Below are positions 36,144 through 47,770 of a stretch of 64,000 nucleotides of DNA, one piece after another. The DNA lies in contig NC_081409.1 in assembly GCF_030272615.1 (NCBI RefSeq), forward strand, positions 619,241,255-619,305,254, read 5' to 3'. The stretch is from Cryptomeria japonica. Lineage: Eukaryota > Streptophyta > Pinopsida > Cupressales > Cupressaceae. Each line of letters begins with the position of its first letter. The first letter of the stretch is position 1. The notes beneath the pieces are model-generated. The model ran no database searches. It saw only the letters and a program-made list of their open reading frames with translations, and was not told the origin of the DNA. The translations under genes and the position numbers were made by a program.

Positions 36144-38245
36144 GTTTCTATAATCTGCAGTTATTTCCAATCTTTCGATTTTTGTTTATGTGATCTTCCA
36201 TCTCTGTGCTCTAGTTAAAAAGGGCATACATGTGTGTTAGGTGAAAGTATTTGATTGTCTAAAAGTTGTTTCAATAAGTGATCAACTGTCAATGTAGATA
36301 TGATAGAGTGATATGACATGAAAAGATGATTCAAGCATTTAAAAGTTTGCAAGTTTTTCGATCTTCGGTTTTGGAGTGCAATGATGATGATTTTGATAAA
36401 AACAAGTCCAATAGGAATGATATATCCTACGATGTGGGACAAGGTTGTCCAGACCAAACATTGTAGTTTCATGATAGAGGATGATAGATCCTGATGAGAA
36501 ACTATGTTTTGAGTGTTCAGTTTATCAAAGAGGGTGAAAATGCACTTTGAGATGTTTAGATCTTTAAATTGTTGAAGGCGAATACTTGAAAATCTTTGAG
36601 GTGTCTATTTCTAGAATCCAATTTAACAAAAGATGACTTGACCAAGCGAACCAAGGAGACAATCTAAGCACAAAATGATAGATATCAAGTGTTTATGCTC
36701 ACTGTAAATTGACCAAGCAAATATGATAGATCTAAAAAAGACATGCAAGAAGACAGCTCTTGACTAATAGAGACAAAAATTCATATGACAGTTTAGACAA
36801 CCCCAGATGACAATTTAGATAGGCTCATACGAAAAACTAGAAATCTTGCATGGCAAAGGCACAAACTCATATGATCTTTCTCACAGAACCAAACAACAAA
36901 AGATAACACAAAATCCTCTGTTAAACTGACTCATACGATAATTCTCACCAAATCAGACGATAAACTAGATTTTTCGTACGACAAACAAGAAAACTTGTAC
37001 GACTGAGGACAGAATAGAGACAAAATTTTGTTTGGAAAGATTTTTGATCAATGAAGTTTGATGTTTTGCTTCTATTTTCCAGTTTTAGATGTCTAGTTTT
37101 CTATTTTAGGGATGAAGACACAACAAACACGTGATATGATAAGTGACCTCAAGAACAACATGCTAAATCCTAAGGAAGTTGGTTGAGAGAGAAAAAATTT
37201 TCTTGGAATCTTAGGTACACACCCAATAGATAATTAGAATACGACCACTGAGTCTCACGGAATGGATTCTCAATGCCGTATTATCTGACTCCAAATGCTA
37301 ATGGGGGCACAATATAGCAAGTGTCTTGGGAGAGTTACTATCTCTCTTGCACAAAGATTATCCCCCTTTCAGAGGTGAATCGAGTAACTTCTATTTTAGG
37401 GTTAGTAGTAAGGGTTCTCATTTATAATTAACCTTTGTAGTCGCGCAAGCGTGATTGAGGCCTATAGCCCAACAAGGTAACAAAACAAGAAGTAGTCATG
37501 CAAGCGTGATTGAGACAAGGACCTACTAAATGATATGAGTGATCTCAAAAGAGAAAACTCAAAGAATCCCATCCTTGGAGGCTTTAATCCTGAGAGGCCT
37601 ATTTTTTGGAGTGAGTTAGAAAGCTTGGGTCTAGTTGTACTCACTTGGGTCGTTCTCACGGGGTGATTACTTTTTCCCACTATGATAGGCCCACTAAAGG
37701 TAAAGAAATCTCAAACATAGAAGCGCTTCAAGGGTCAGGATTTCTGATTGTCCAAATGGACAAGATCATATTCTCCTACCTTCTAGACAACTTCTCTAAC
37801 ATAGAAAACAAGATGCTCAATTACCATTAGAAAAATAAGTGCCTAGAAAACTTAAAGAAGACACAAAGTTTGGTTGAGTTCTCCTTAGACAACCGGAAAA
37901 ATAGATACATTAGTAGTCGTGTTTTTTTTGATGAAATGAAGCTTTGACAAGCATAATATTTGACAATGGTCTTGCAAAAACTAGTTAGGCTTCTAGAAAA
38001 TTTCACAAACAGACCAAGGTTAGCATTAGTAATAGCCAAATTTAAGCATGAAAACCCTAAAATGTAATCTGTTTTGAAAACACAAAAGCAAAATTATGTA
38101 CGAGTATTCTCACTTGCTCGTACGAGTACACAAAGAAACTCGTACAACACGGAAAAGGAACTCGTACGATATTCTGAATCAGACCTGACCAAAAATCTAC
38201 TTGATTGAAAATTTGATGTTGCTAAGAGGCCAAAAATGAGATTTT
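36144..38245 (-). other. Gypsy B leader, non-coding
   Basis: About 2.1 kb between primer site and gag with no conserved protein. It contains about ten dispersed copies of a (T)CGTACGA(G)-type palindromic word at 36820-37000 and 38097-38170. A two-copy repeat ending CAAGCGTGATTGAG lies at 37440-37515. Confidence 0.6.
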
Positions 38246-38266
38246 CGACCCCACAATGGGTGCCAA
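38246..38266 (-). other. Probable primer binding site of gypsy B
   Basis: On the minus strand TTTTGGCACCCATTGTGGGG starts just inside the LTR end. This has the TGGCRCC...GTGGGG form of many plant gypsy primer sites. Which tRNA it pairs with is not determined. Confidence 0.6.
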
Positions 38267-38267
38267 A

Positions 38268-38339
38268 ATGTCGTGCCTATGAAGTGTGATACCTACAGCT
38301 ACAACAAAACACTCAATAGATCATTATAAGCATGGTTAC
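38268..38339 (-). repeat. Gypsy B 5' LTR, U5-side piece
   Basis: Starts TGTCGTGCC at 38268 beside the primer site and is cut after 72 bases by gypsy A. It continues at 49162. Confidence 0.68.
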
Positions 38340-39118
38340 TGTAGACACCTAAAATTGTCATGTCTAATTAAATAGATATCTTTATTTATTTAATTATTTG
38401 AGCTTAATTCTTCTATTAATTAAATAAATCTTTATTTATTTAATTAATTCATTTATCCTCTTCTAGCCTTATTTCTTATTTAAATAAATACCTTTATTTA
38501 TTTAACTATCCCTTTTCCTAAATTAAATAAATATCTTATTTATTTAATTGATCCCACTTCTTCTATTAATTAAATAAATCTTTATTTATTTAATTAATTC
38601 ATTAACCTTTTCTACCTATGACACATGTCATTCATCTCTTAATTCATACACTACCTACCCTCTCATTATTTTCTTATTTCCTTTACCTACCCTCTAATCA
38701 TAGCCGACCATTTATCTTTTACACCTCTCAATCTTATCCCTCCATTTCATATTATGTCTTCTATATAAGGAGATGCTTCCTTCATTATCAACCCTGATCA
38801 GTTGACTTCCTAACTACACTTTTGAACTTTCATATGCGATCAAGCCTACTTGCAACCACATTTCCGTTCTTTGTTGAGCTCTTGTGCACATATAAAATCT
38901 GAGAGCAAATATATCAAGCAAGATCAATGGAGATAGGAAGAATGGAGATTCAAACCCTATTGGACATGTGATGGTATAATCTTTGTGATTTCATTTGATT
39001 TGCATTGTCTTAGGTAATCTTCATATGTTATGGTGGATCTTTGTTGTTGTTAGGGTAGGTTTTGTGGTTGAATTCATTTAACCTTTCAATATTGTTGTAT
39101 CCACTTTCACCATATAGA
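38340..39118 (+). repeat. 5' LTR of gypsy A
   Basis: Starts TGTAGACACC; the expected final CA is GA at 39117-39118. U3 (38365-38612) is a row of five near-palindromes of the form TTAAATAAAT-N-ATTTATTTAA. The sister LTR at 48385 repeats all of it. Confidence 0.92.
38762..38769 (+). promoter_or_regulatory. TATA box of gypsy A 5' LTR
   Basis: TATATAAG lies in the centre of the LTR and is kept as TATATAA at 48804-48810 in the 3' LTR. The position fits the U3/R promoter. Confidence 0.55.
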
Positions 39119-39139
39119 TTTTGGCACACCCGATGGGAC
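39119..39139 (+). other. Probable primer binding site of gypsy A
   Basis: TTTTGGCACACCCGATGGGA directly follows the 5' LTR and has the TGGCRC...GGGA form of plant gypsy primer sites. Compare the gypsy B site at 38246-38266. The tRNA is not identified. Confidence 0.6.
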
Positions 39140-39299
39140 ATGGATTTTTGTTAGATCTATGTTTTTTGCAGGTTTTTCTAACCCTATATTGTTGTTTTGT
39201 AAAACAATTTGGAGAATAAACTTGTGCAGCTAGGGTTTTGGACACAAAATCAAGATCTTGGCGAGATTTGATCTGATCTCACAAACGGCTAAGAATTTT

Positions 39300-40090
39300 T
39301 GAACTAAATTGTGTTTGCAGGTTGAGGACAGTATTAAGAGCTCTCAATCCAAAATTCAGAATTTTTGGAGCACATTTGCATTTTCCATGATTTGCTTATG
39401 ATTTGTTTATGATTTGCTTATATTAATTTTGAGAGAAAATTAGTGAATTTTTCAGATTTGCTTATATTTTTGGAAAGCTCTCTAATTTATACACATGATC
39501 TGTTGTTTGTGATTTTAATTTTGATGCATAATATTTCCCTAAAAATCAGATCTTTAAAAATTAGGGTTTTTCATTATTTTGATCAGATCTCACAAATTGA
39601 TTTGAGTTTTGGCATACAATTATTTTTGTAGGTTGGGAAACTTATCAAAGATGTTCAATAAAAATTTTAGATTTTTTGGATCAAGTTTGCATTTTATATG
39701 ATTTTTCATAAAAAATTAATTTTGAAAGAAAATTAGCAAATATTTTGAATTTTTTTACATTTTTGGAACTATCTTAGAATTATACACAGGATTTGTTCTT
39801 TGTGATTTTAAATTTGATGCAAAATCATTCCTAAAAAATTGAATCTTTGAAAATTAGGGTTTTACATTATTTTGCTCATATCTCCCATAATGCTAGGAAA
39901 TTTTGCAGTAATTTGTTTATACAGGTTGGGAAGGTCATCAAAAGTGTCCAGAAATTTTTTTAGATTTTTGGGATCCATTTTGCATTTTATATGATTTTTC
40001 ATAAAAAAATAATTTTTGGAGCAAATTAGCAAATTTTTTGGATTTTCTTACATTTCTAGAAATTTCTTGAAATTTCACAAGTGGTCTTTT
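39300..40090 (+). repeat. Three-copy tandem repeat, unit about 300 bp, in gypsy A leader
   Basis: Each unit carries a GCAGGTTG/GTAGGTTGGG word (near 39318, 39630 and 39922). The AAGTTTGCATTTTATATGATTT-type block and a TTAGCAAAT-TTTTTGGATTTT-type block follow, and then a TTAGGGTTTT block in the first two units. Spacing is about 312 then 292 bases. Confidence 0.75.
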
Positions 40091-41301
40091 TTTGTGATGA
40101 ATCAGATCTTTGAATTGCTAAAAAAAAATGTTGTTGAAGGCCCCTATTTCACAAAGTCTAATTTACCTAACTTGTGTGCTTGCAGGAAGGGGTGATCATT
40201 TGAAACAATCCAAACTACTAATAAATCTTTGTTGCAGGACCTTGATGAGGATTTTTTTTTATCTCTATTGTGTACCTTGTTTTCATAGACTAGAAAACAA
40301 TTCAATTGGTGCACTAAAATTGAACCAGTGTCCTTTGTGTCTTGGGCAATAGGCTCTTTTTGTTTCATCTTTAGAGGGCTTGTCTCCCCGTGTGGTCATT
40401 AGGACTACTAGTGAGGAGAGAATGACCCAAGTGGTAGCGAGGAAAACCCACCTCTTCCGAACCACTATAAACAACTGTATTCATGGTGAAAACCATGGAT
40501 AACATGTGCTGATTAGTTCATACCGACACTATGTCTCCCCATAAACCCGTTTGATCAAATTTATTTGATCAATTGTAGGGCATAACCCCTACCGACTGGG
40601 AGCCTTCTTCATTTACAGAGCTAAAAGTGTCGCATGTATGGCTACATGAGCAGATGCCCTTACTAGCACCTTTTTGTTTGAGAAGCCAAAATCCTTCTAG
40701 TTGTTGGGGTAGGAGGTCAGACCTCTGGAGTGGCCCACACACATATGGTTCTTAGTAGAGATACAAAGTTTTCCACAGGGAGTTTTCATGGGGACTGATG
40801 CTTGGCTACCCCGAGAAGTGAGTGCCGAGGGAGGAGCTATTGGGGTCAAGCATCTAAGTATCTGCTTTGAATAGCATAGCCTCATGTGGGAATCAACAAC
40901 TATTGTCCTGGCCAACCATAAGAATTGTGCTTGACTTATTTTGAACAATCAAACATTCAAAACCAAACATCAAAACATTGTGTCTTTTGTGTCTTCAAGT
41001 GTATGCAAAACATTTTTTTACATCAAACAACACACTTTTCTTGGAGTCATTTTGAGTCTAAACACTTGCAAACATTGAGTCCTCATCAACATTGTGTCCT
41101 CTTGTCACGAAAAATAGTCAAAAATTCAGATTTGGTCACAACAAGTCACTTCACAAATTGGAAAAATTACACAAAGTTTTCAAAAACACGTTCGTGTCTG
41201 ATAGAACCGTGTCTGTGTCATCTAAACGCGTCTGTGAAGGGCAGAAACACATCTATGTCTTTTGAGCAACATTGCACTTACAACATCTTAGAAACACATT
41301 T

Positions 41302-41364
41302 GTGTCATTTAAGCACGTCTGTGAAGTATACTTTTGTGTCATTTAAGCACGTCTGTGAAGTATA
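41302..41364 (+). repeat. 32 bp direct repeat, two copies
   Basis: TTGTGTCATTTAAGCACGTC followed by TGTGAAGTATAC occurs twice back to back. Related words (ACACATTTGTGTCA, CGCGTCTGTGAAG) lie just upstream from 41190. Confidence 0.85.
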
Positions 41365-41870
41365 CAGGCACATTTGTGTTCAGAATTGAAAACTTTCATA
41401 ATCTAGCAAACAAGAAATAGTCAGTTTTAGACTTATTGAGCTTCCTAGGTATCTCTCTGGGTTTTCATCTAGAATTCAACCTATCTTTGGGTCTCACAAA
41501 GTCCATCATTGCTTTACACCTTACATTACATTCACATTTGTCTAAACTTGAGTCAAAAGGTCACTTTCTTGTCCTCATCATATTTTTTTCAACACATTAC
41601 ATACAACAACATTTTGCTAAGTGGTCCCTCATCAAGGTCTATCACCTTTGGGTCTCATTTGGTCTTACTTAGAGTCAAGGTCAACTTACCTCATCAAGAG
41701 AAACTATCATCTCTTTGGAAGTCACACCTACTCTATTACATACATACATGGTCTTACACTTTGGACATTGCAAGTAAACCTCAGATTCATTTACATTCCA
41801 TCCAACTCTTGGTCTTCCATACTATTTCCATTTTCATCTAGCCTCACACATCTTGGTCAATACCTAGTTC

Positions 41871-43835
41871 ATGGTCGAAACCCATTCCCAAAAATCTAGG
41901 AGAGAAACTAAAGAGGCTCAAGAGTCCGCAAACATGAGTTCCTATGAGTTTGACAATGATATCTTTTTCAATTCTGATCATACTACATTACTTGACATGG
42001 ATGCCTATAGAAACATTCCAAATGTTGAGAACATGGACACTAAAAACAACAATGATACACACAATGACAATATGGATAAATTTTCTGTACATTCAGCAGA
42101 AGTGGAAGATACCATTATGGATCTCCGTTTCAATAGATTGGTTGAGGAAATAATGAGGAGAGATAGACAATACTTCTTACAAGTGATGGCACAAAGTGGA
42201 GCCAAGATCCCTCATGATTTTGACATGTCTCTAATAATGGAAAATCAACCTTTGCAATAACCTCAGCTCAACATGGATCAAAGGAGGCCTAATAGTGGAG
42301 GTAATAGAGGACCACATCTTGTGCCTGAATCACCATCATCTTTGTTTCAAAAACCAGAGGTCCCATACACACATGGTCAAGAATATGATACTCACCTTCG
42401 CGGACCATTATGGAAGTCTTATGCAGAAAAATATACTCAATCACATACCAATGCTAAGGATTAACCACCAAAGCAATTGGATATTCAAAGGCATGCACAA
42501 AATTTGGAAACAAGGAAACCCTGCATCAAATTTGGGGGCAACACACTAGAAAAAACTCTTGACATTCCTATAGAGTATGGTATACAAGGACAAAGCAGAT
42601 ATTCTATTCCTCACCATGACTCTATACCAAGTGGTCCATATATGCAACATCATTATAGACCTCCTCCATATGAACATGTGTATGACCAATATCATCCATA
42701 TATTCAACATGCTCCTCCTCCACTCGGTGGTTCAGGCATGGGGTATGGTCCAAGAAGTCGGTCTCCACCCAAGAATAATTTGGAACTGCAAATCAAGGAT
42801 TTACAAAAGAAAATGGACATAAATACACTAAAGCCAACTTACACAATGAGATACATATGTCCCTATCCATTTGACAAAATCATTCCAATGCCTCCATTTC
42901 CTACACACTTTTTGATGCCTAAGTTTGATAAGTATAGAGGAAAAGGGGATCCTAAGGCACACAAAAGACAATTTTTCATAGCTTGCATTGAGGTAGCTAC
43001 AGAAGAGACATATTTGATGAGATTATTCCCACAAAGCTTAGGTGATCAAGCTATGGAATGGTTCTCCCAACTCCCACCTGGAATTAAGTCATGGGGTAAC
43101 TTAGATGAGGCATTTATACAACATTTCTCATATAACATAGAGACAAACATATCAGTCACTACCTTGTGCAACGCCAAGCAAAAGGATGGAGAATATTTTT
43201 CATCATTTTTACAAAGATGGAGGAATCTAGCCAGTAGATGCTCTTGTGAAATTCCACAAAAACAAATGGTAGAAATGTTCACCCAGAATGTTAACAAAGA
43301 AATTGGTTATGACCTAAGGAAAGCTTGTTTGTCCACCTTCAAGGACTTCATTGAAAAAGGATTAGCAACAGAGAAGGTCCTAATTGAACAAGGAGTCATT
43401 AAGATATTTAAAGAAAACAAAGAGGACTTTAAAGGAAAAGACAAGCCAAGATTTTGGAATAAGAACAAGAACACAGTCAATGATGGTGTTGTTGATGCCA
43501 ATACAGTACAACCCAAAATTATTTTTTCTGGATCAAGCTCTACAAACAATCAAGTGAATACTCAAACAACTTCAAAATCATGAAGGAAGTACACTCCATT
43601 GGGAGAACCACTTGAGTTAGTTTTCAAGAAGCTAGTGGCAAACAAGATGATAACAATTCCAGATTTGCCTCCATATGAGCCAAAGGTCAAACCAAACTGG
43701 TGGAATGATGATGAGTATTGTGAATTTCATAAGAGAAAAGGACATAAAATAGGAAATTGCCATCGACTAAAGAACATCATACAAGATCTTATTGATAGAG
43801 GTGACATTGAAATTGAAGGACACTCATCCAATTAA
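41871..43835 (+). pseudogene. Gypsy A gag with zinc-finger tail
   Basis: Gag packages the element RNA. One frame runs from the ATG at 41871 (an inner ATG at 41934, MSSYEFDNDIFF, is an alternative start) with stops near 42258, 42462, 43581 and 43833. The N-terminal FNRLVEEIMRRDRQYFLQVM is shared with gypsy B. The capsid core at about 42840-43300 shows YPFDKIIPMPPFP, ETYLMRLFPQSLGDQAMEWF, LPPGIKSWGNLDEAFIQHF and FLQRWRNLASRC. A Lys-rich segment is followed by CEFHKRKGHKIGNC (43719-43760), a zinc-finger-like motif with C-x2-H-x4-H-x4-C spacing instead of CCHC. The frame continues into the protease. Confidence 0.88.
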
Positions 43836-43844
43836 GAACATGAG

Positions 43845-45215
43845 ATGTTTAAGGAACCATTCCCAAAGCATGACAAGGGAAAAGCTAAAGCCATAGATGA
43901 CCAAACCAGCTATACCAGATCATCTTATAACTATGAATCAACTATCAATCACATTTTGATGGACAATTATGTCTCTACCATTATCATCAAGGACAAAATG
44001 CCTGAGACTTCTACCCAAAGACCCAAGATTGTCCTAAAAGGCATTAGATCTTCTTCCAAACCTACCTCTGAATGTAATGTTACAACTCATTAAGGTAAAT
44101 TCACTTTGGAAGGTGCTCCAGCTAAAAACACCGCTTCCTCATCAACTAAGCCTAAGTATGACCTTGTAGAATAGTTGGGGAAGACAACCGCGCTTATCTC
44201 AATCCTTGAGCTCTTACGCATATCCCCCGCACATAAAGCTATTCTTGACAAAATCTTGAGAGACACTTCTATCCCTACTAATCTGAACGTGGACCAGTTT
44301 CAAGCCATGGTGGGATACCTTTCCATTCCACAATCCCTTACATTCATAGAAGCCAATGACGCCTACATAAGTCAACCACATAATGCATCATTACACATTG
44401 AAGCCTTCATACATAAACATCGAATAAAATGAGTCTTGATAGATGGAGGAGCTGGTCTCAATATATGTACTTTGAACACAATTAAACAATTAGGATATTC
44501 TAAAAAAGCTGTGAATTCTACACACGCTATTACCATCAAGGCATATGATGATGAAGAGCATTCTTTAAAAGGCACAGTCACCTTACCTCTTAGAGTTGGG
44601 CCAGTTACAAAAGATGTGGTTGTTCAATTCCTAGACCTCAATCTCACATACAACATATTGCTAGGACGTCCATGGATTCATGAGATAAGCGTAGTACTAT
44701 CTACATATCATTGATGTATCAAGTTCCCACACAATGGAGTTGAAGTGACTATCAAAGCTGATCCAAAGCCATTCACATATTGCAACAATCTGCGACCTAG
44801 ATCAGAAATTACAATCCTAGTCAATCGAGAAGCAACTCCTTCATCAACATATGTTGATCTAGAATCCTTGAAAGCTTCTACATCAAAACAAGTAGAGATC
44901 AAAGAAAAGTTCAAGATTAAAGACCTAGGATGTGGTGAGTATGTCTTTCATGTTGATCAACTCCCACTATCTCCTAAGGTATTTAGTTGACAGGAACAAT
45001 CTATAAACAATTTGCAAGGAATTGGGTGTGAACCACCTAGTGATGTGGCTACTAAGTCTGAATGCAAATCTCCTCTACTGGTGCAAGCATCTCTTGATAT
45101 CAATAGACCTAAGAGTGGTATAACAAAGAATCTATTGAGCATATCGCCAGCTCTCTTGATAAATCACATAGCTTTACCATATCATCCACTCATTCCATTT
45201 CCACTCCACTCCTAG
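43845..45215 (+). pseudogene. Gypsy A protease region
   Basis: Same frame as gag. The aspartic protease core starts at 44433 with VLIDGGAGLNICTL. The catalytic Asp codon is at 44442-44444 and the usual DSG/DTG is DGG, a form seen in plant gypsy proteases. Further on are VVQFLDLNLTYNILLGRPWI (flap to ILG-R region), the second hallmark of retropepsins. Stops at about 44091, 44172, 44430, 44712 and 44988 interrupt it. Downstream there is no FRM-x-DYR, YxDD or integrase DDE block, so coding capacity for pol is lost after this point. Confidence 0.82.
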
Positions 45216-45217
45216 AC

Positions 45218-45720
45218 TTGGATCAACAAGAATTACAAAAGCCCTTACTCATTGGGGATGAAAAATCAAGCTTTGAAAAGAAAAATATAAAAGTCAAAAC
45301 TAAAGAAAAGTCCTTCAGTCCAAATCAAAATCAAAAGCTATTGGACTCTGCAAAAATTAAAGTCAAGGATAAAAATCCTATGAAAGAAAAAGAACAACAG
45401 TTGATCTCCCCTAATATTAAAGTAACTAGGGGAAAAAGCTCTAAAATTTTAAGTGAAAAAGAATACCTGTTGATTCTAAGTCTCCATCATGTCATGATAC
45501 TTTCACTTCTTTTCGCAATCATAAGCCTTCATCACTCATCCACTTGTTCCATACATCTATTCCCTTCTGGCGATACATCATGGACCTTTAATGGAGCTTC
45601 CTCAAGGGACTTTGTTATAAGGGATGCCCAAACTTCTTTAGGTGACACGCATATGGGAAAACATAGTCCACACACTAGTAATTCTATCTCAATTCCTTTA
45701 TCAAGGAAGACAGTCACTTG
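45218..45720 (+). pseudogene. Lys-rich open frame after the protease, unknown
   Basis: A frame of 167 codons, in the same phase as the integrase relic that follows. The first 85 residues are very Lys-rich (KNIKVKTKEKS, KIKVKDKNPMKEKEQQ). The rest is Ser/His-rich without motifs. It may be a spacer between protease and a lost RT, or sequence brought together by the pol deletion. I assign no function. Confidence 0.3.
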
Positions 45721-45730
45721 AGCTACACAT

Positions 45731-45826
45731 CATTCAGTCAAGGAACAATGTAGTTACAATCATAAAGTCAAGCCTCACACATTTGAGGTAGGTGACTTAG
45801 TTCTCAGAGAAAATCCTAAAAATTAG
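45731..45826 (+). pseudogene. Integrase C-terminal relic of gypsy A
   Basis: About 31 codons reading YNHKVKPHTFEVGDLVLREN before a stop at 45824. This matches the end of Ty3/gypsy integrases, where a (Y/F)N-x-(K/R)VK-x-(R/H)-x-F-x-(V/E)GDLVL(R/K) block precedes the C-terminal SH3-like fold. With the RT, RNase H and DDE core missing, it marks the right edge of a large internal deletion. Confidence 0.68.
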
Positions 45827-47019
45827 CATCACATGTTTCAAGGAGCACAGTTTCTTCCAAATTTTCTTTAGTCTATCTCCGCACAATCCACAATAAAGAA
45901 ACACTTGCATCGTCGATCCACAATAAAGTATCAGTTTCATGGATTCAGTCAGTTTTAGATGAGATACAGTAGCAACAATGGACTTCAACAAATCATAAAT
46001 TTCAACAGACTCAGACAATATTATGGTTCAGTGCTAGCTATCCTTTTGTTAAAGTAAACATTGTGACCACAATCAAATAAGACTTATACAAGTGACAAGA
46101 GACACTAAACTTGAGGACTACAATGGATGTTGGTGTCGAGTCTTGGTTTTCTTTTGATTTTATCTTTTGGTGACATGTCTTTTAGCTTTTCTAGGATGTC
46201 TTTGACTAGAGATTTTATCTCCAGGATGTCGTTGACTACAAAGGCAAGGATGGGGTATCATCACCTATTTTTCTTTTGCTATCTATGGATTATCTCTTAG
46301 TAATGCTATGACTTGTCCAAGGATATGAGGACACTATGAGTCTAGTATGAACTGGGGAATTCTTTGTTTGCAATTGTCTTATCTCCATGCAAACGGGTAC
46401 AATGACTTTCTGGTTTGAACATATACCTTGATTGTCATAACCTATTTTGCCATAATAAAGCTCAATGATGATAACACACAAGAAGCTCTTTCACTTCCAT
46501 ATCTTCTATCTTTCATCCCCCTTTCTTGATTGACTTCCATCATCCTTCTTGAGTCCGTGTAGCCTACTATCACATGACTGAGTATAATGACATGCCAAAA
46601 ATATTTTGATTTCATGTAGTTTGCACCTGCATTACCACATATTAAGAATTTCATACATACATATAGATATAACAATTGCATCACATCCTTCACACAACAC
46701 ATGTTAGAACATTTTACATTTTCATCATGTAAATAGTTATTTGCATTATCATATTCATCTGCATTTCATACATTCACAATTGTATATGCATAACATATAA
46801 AAACATAAAAGAACAAAAATATATTGCATTCCATCATATACATATTTGCATCCATATCATAAGCATCACATAGAAACATACATTATGAAACATCTCATCA
46901 CATAGGTACATAGGCATATAGCTGCCGCAATGATGAATCTCATATATATATCAAAATCATAAGTTTCATGATACAATGATGTCAAATACATATTTCTATA
47001 GCCAACTCTCATGTCACCC
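45827..47019. other. Gypsy A 3' region, no gene seen
   Basis: AT-rich sequence with short open frames only. Some minus-strand frames (46290-46702) carry Cys/Ile/Met-rich sequence without a recognisable family. It could include the decayed C-terminal part of the antisense mobile-domain gene to its right. Confidence 0.4.
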
Positions 47020-47400
47020 TATTTGTATAGAGGAATCCACTAATCACTCCTACCAACACTGCTGGTAATGCTAATCCAGTCTGTGTCATCATGTCCCATG
47101 CCATGTGTCCAACCCTCACCTCCAATCCTGGATCCTTAAACACTCATCTCAGTGCATCCCTGTCTCCTTCTCAACCATAGGGTACTAACTCCCCATCGAT
47201 CGATATCCTCAAAATCCTATAAACATCCTCTAAGGTGACTGTCATCTCGCCCATCAACAAATGAAAACTGCAAGTCTTTGAGTGCCATCCCTCAGCCAGC
47301 ACAGTCAGCAACCCCATGCTCACCCAAAACTTAGGGACATACAAATTATGTCATAGGTCCATAGCCTGAATCGCTACTCTCTCCTTGACTATCAGCTCTG
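47020..47400 (-). pseudogene. Plant mobile domain (PMD) relic, antisense inside gypsy A
   Basis: On the minus strand, opposite to gag, one frame reads AEGWHSKTCSFHLLMGEMTV, TLEDVYRILRISIDGELVPY, then after two stops DPGLEVRVGHMAWDMMTQTG and LALPAVLVGVISGFLY. This matches the plant mobile domain (PF10536): W-x-x-(E/K)T-x-(T/S)FH-L-x-x-GEMT-x-TL-x-DV, then DG-x-x-V. PMDs occur in host proteins of the MAIN/MAIL1 group and in some plant transposons, including gypsy elements. Upstream (47400-47865, minus) is an Arg/Ile-rich open frame that may be its decayed N-terminal part. The role in the element is unknown. Confidence 0.72.
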
Positions 47401-47574
47401 ATCACAAAATCTAAGTCGAAGGAAATCTCTCCCTTGACTCTAGCAAAGGTAGATACTCTTGTAGTCAAGCAAATAAAATGTGTCAACCCTAGTGGCATTC
47501 CCTGTTCATTACAAAGTGCTTCTCTTTTTTAGTACTCCCTGTTCATCACAAAGTTCCTTGATCTATCCTATGCT

Positions 47575-47770
47575 AGGGCCTCTGCTTGTGTGTATCCTCT
47601 TGAGTAGTTTCCTAATTGGCAACATATGTTCTATCATAGAATTGTCAATCCTAGCCCTATCTACTATCCTAGTCTTCCTTAGAGGACCTGCTTGAGTGTA
47701 TCCTCTCAGCAGCTTATCCAATTGATAGCGTATGTTTATCATAGAACTGTCGATTTCACCTTGAAGACAT
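47575..47770. repeat. Tandem repeat, two copies, unit about 118 bp
   Basis: CCTCTGCTTGTGTGTATCCTC at 47578 and ACCTGCTTGAGTGTATCCTC at 47690 head two units. Each continues to a CATAGAA(T/C)TGTC(A/G)AT block. Immediately after, ACGCGCCT occurs three times at about 20 bp spacing (47788-47840). Confidence 0.7.

Larger units (their letters stand above)
39140..41870 (+). other. Gypsy A leader, non-coding, with internal repeats
   Basis: About 2.7 kb with overlapping plus-strand open frames near 40925-41899 that lack family motifs and look incidental. It holds a three-copy ~300 bp tandem repeat (39300-40090) and a 32 bp direct repeat (41302-41364). Long leaders of this kind precede gag in all three gypsy elements here. 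Confidence 0.6.

Noticed and set aside
40925-41899. Overlapping plus-strand open frames of 78-154 codons before gypsy A gag
   Set aside because: No family motif, three frames overlap, Ser/His/Leu composition follows the base composition, and the region has short tandem repeats; read as leader.
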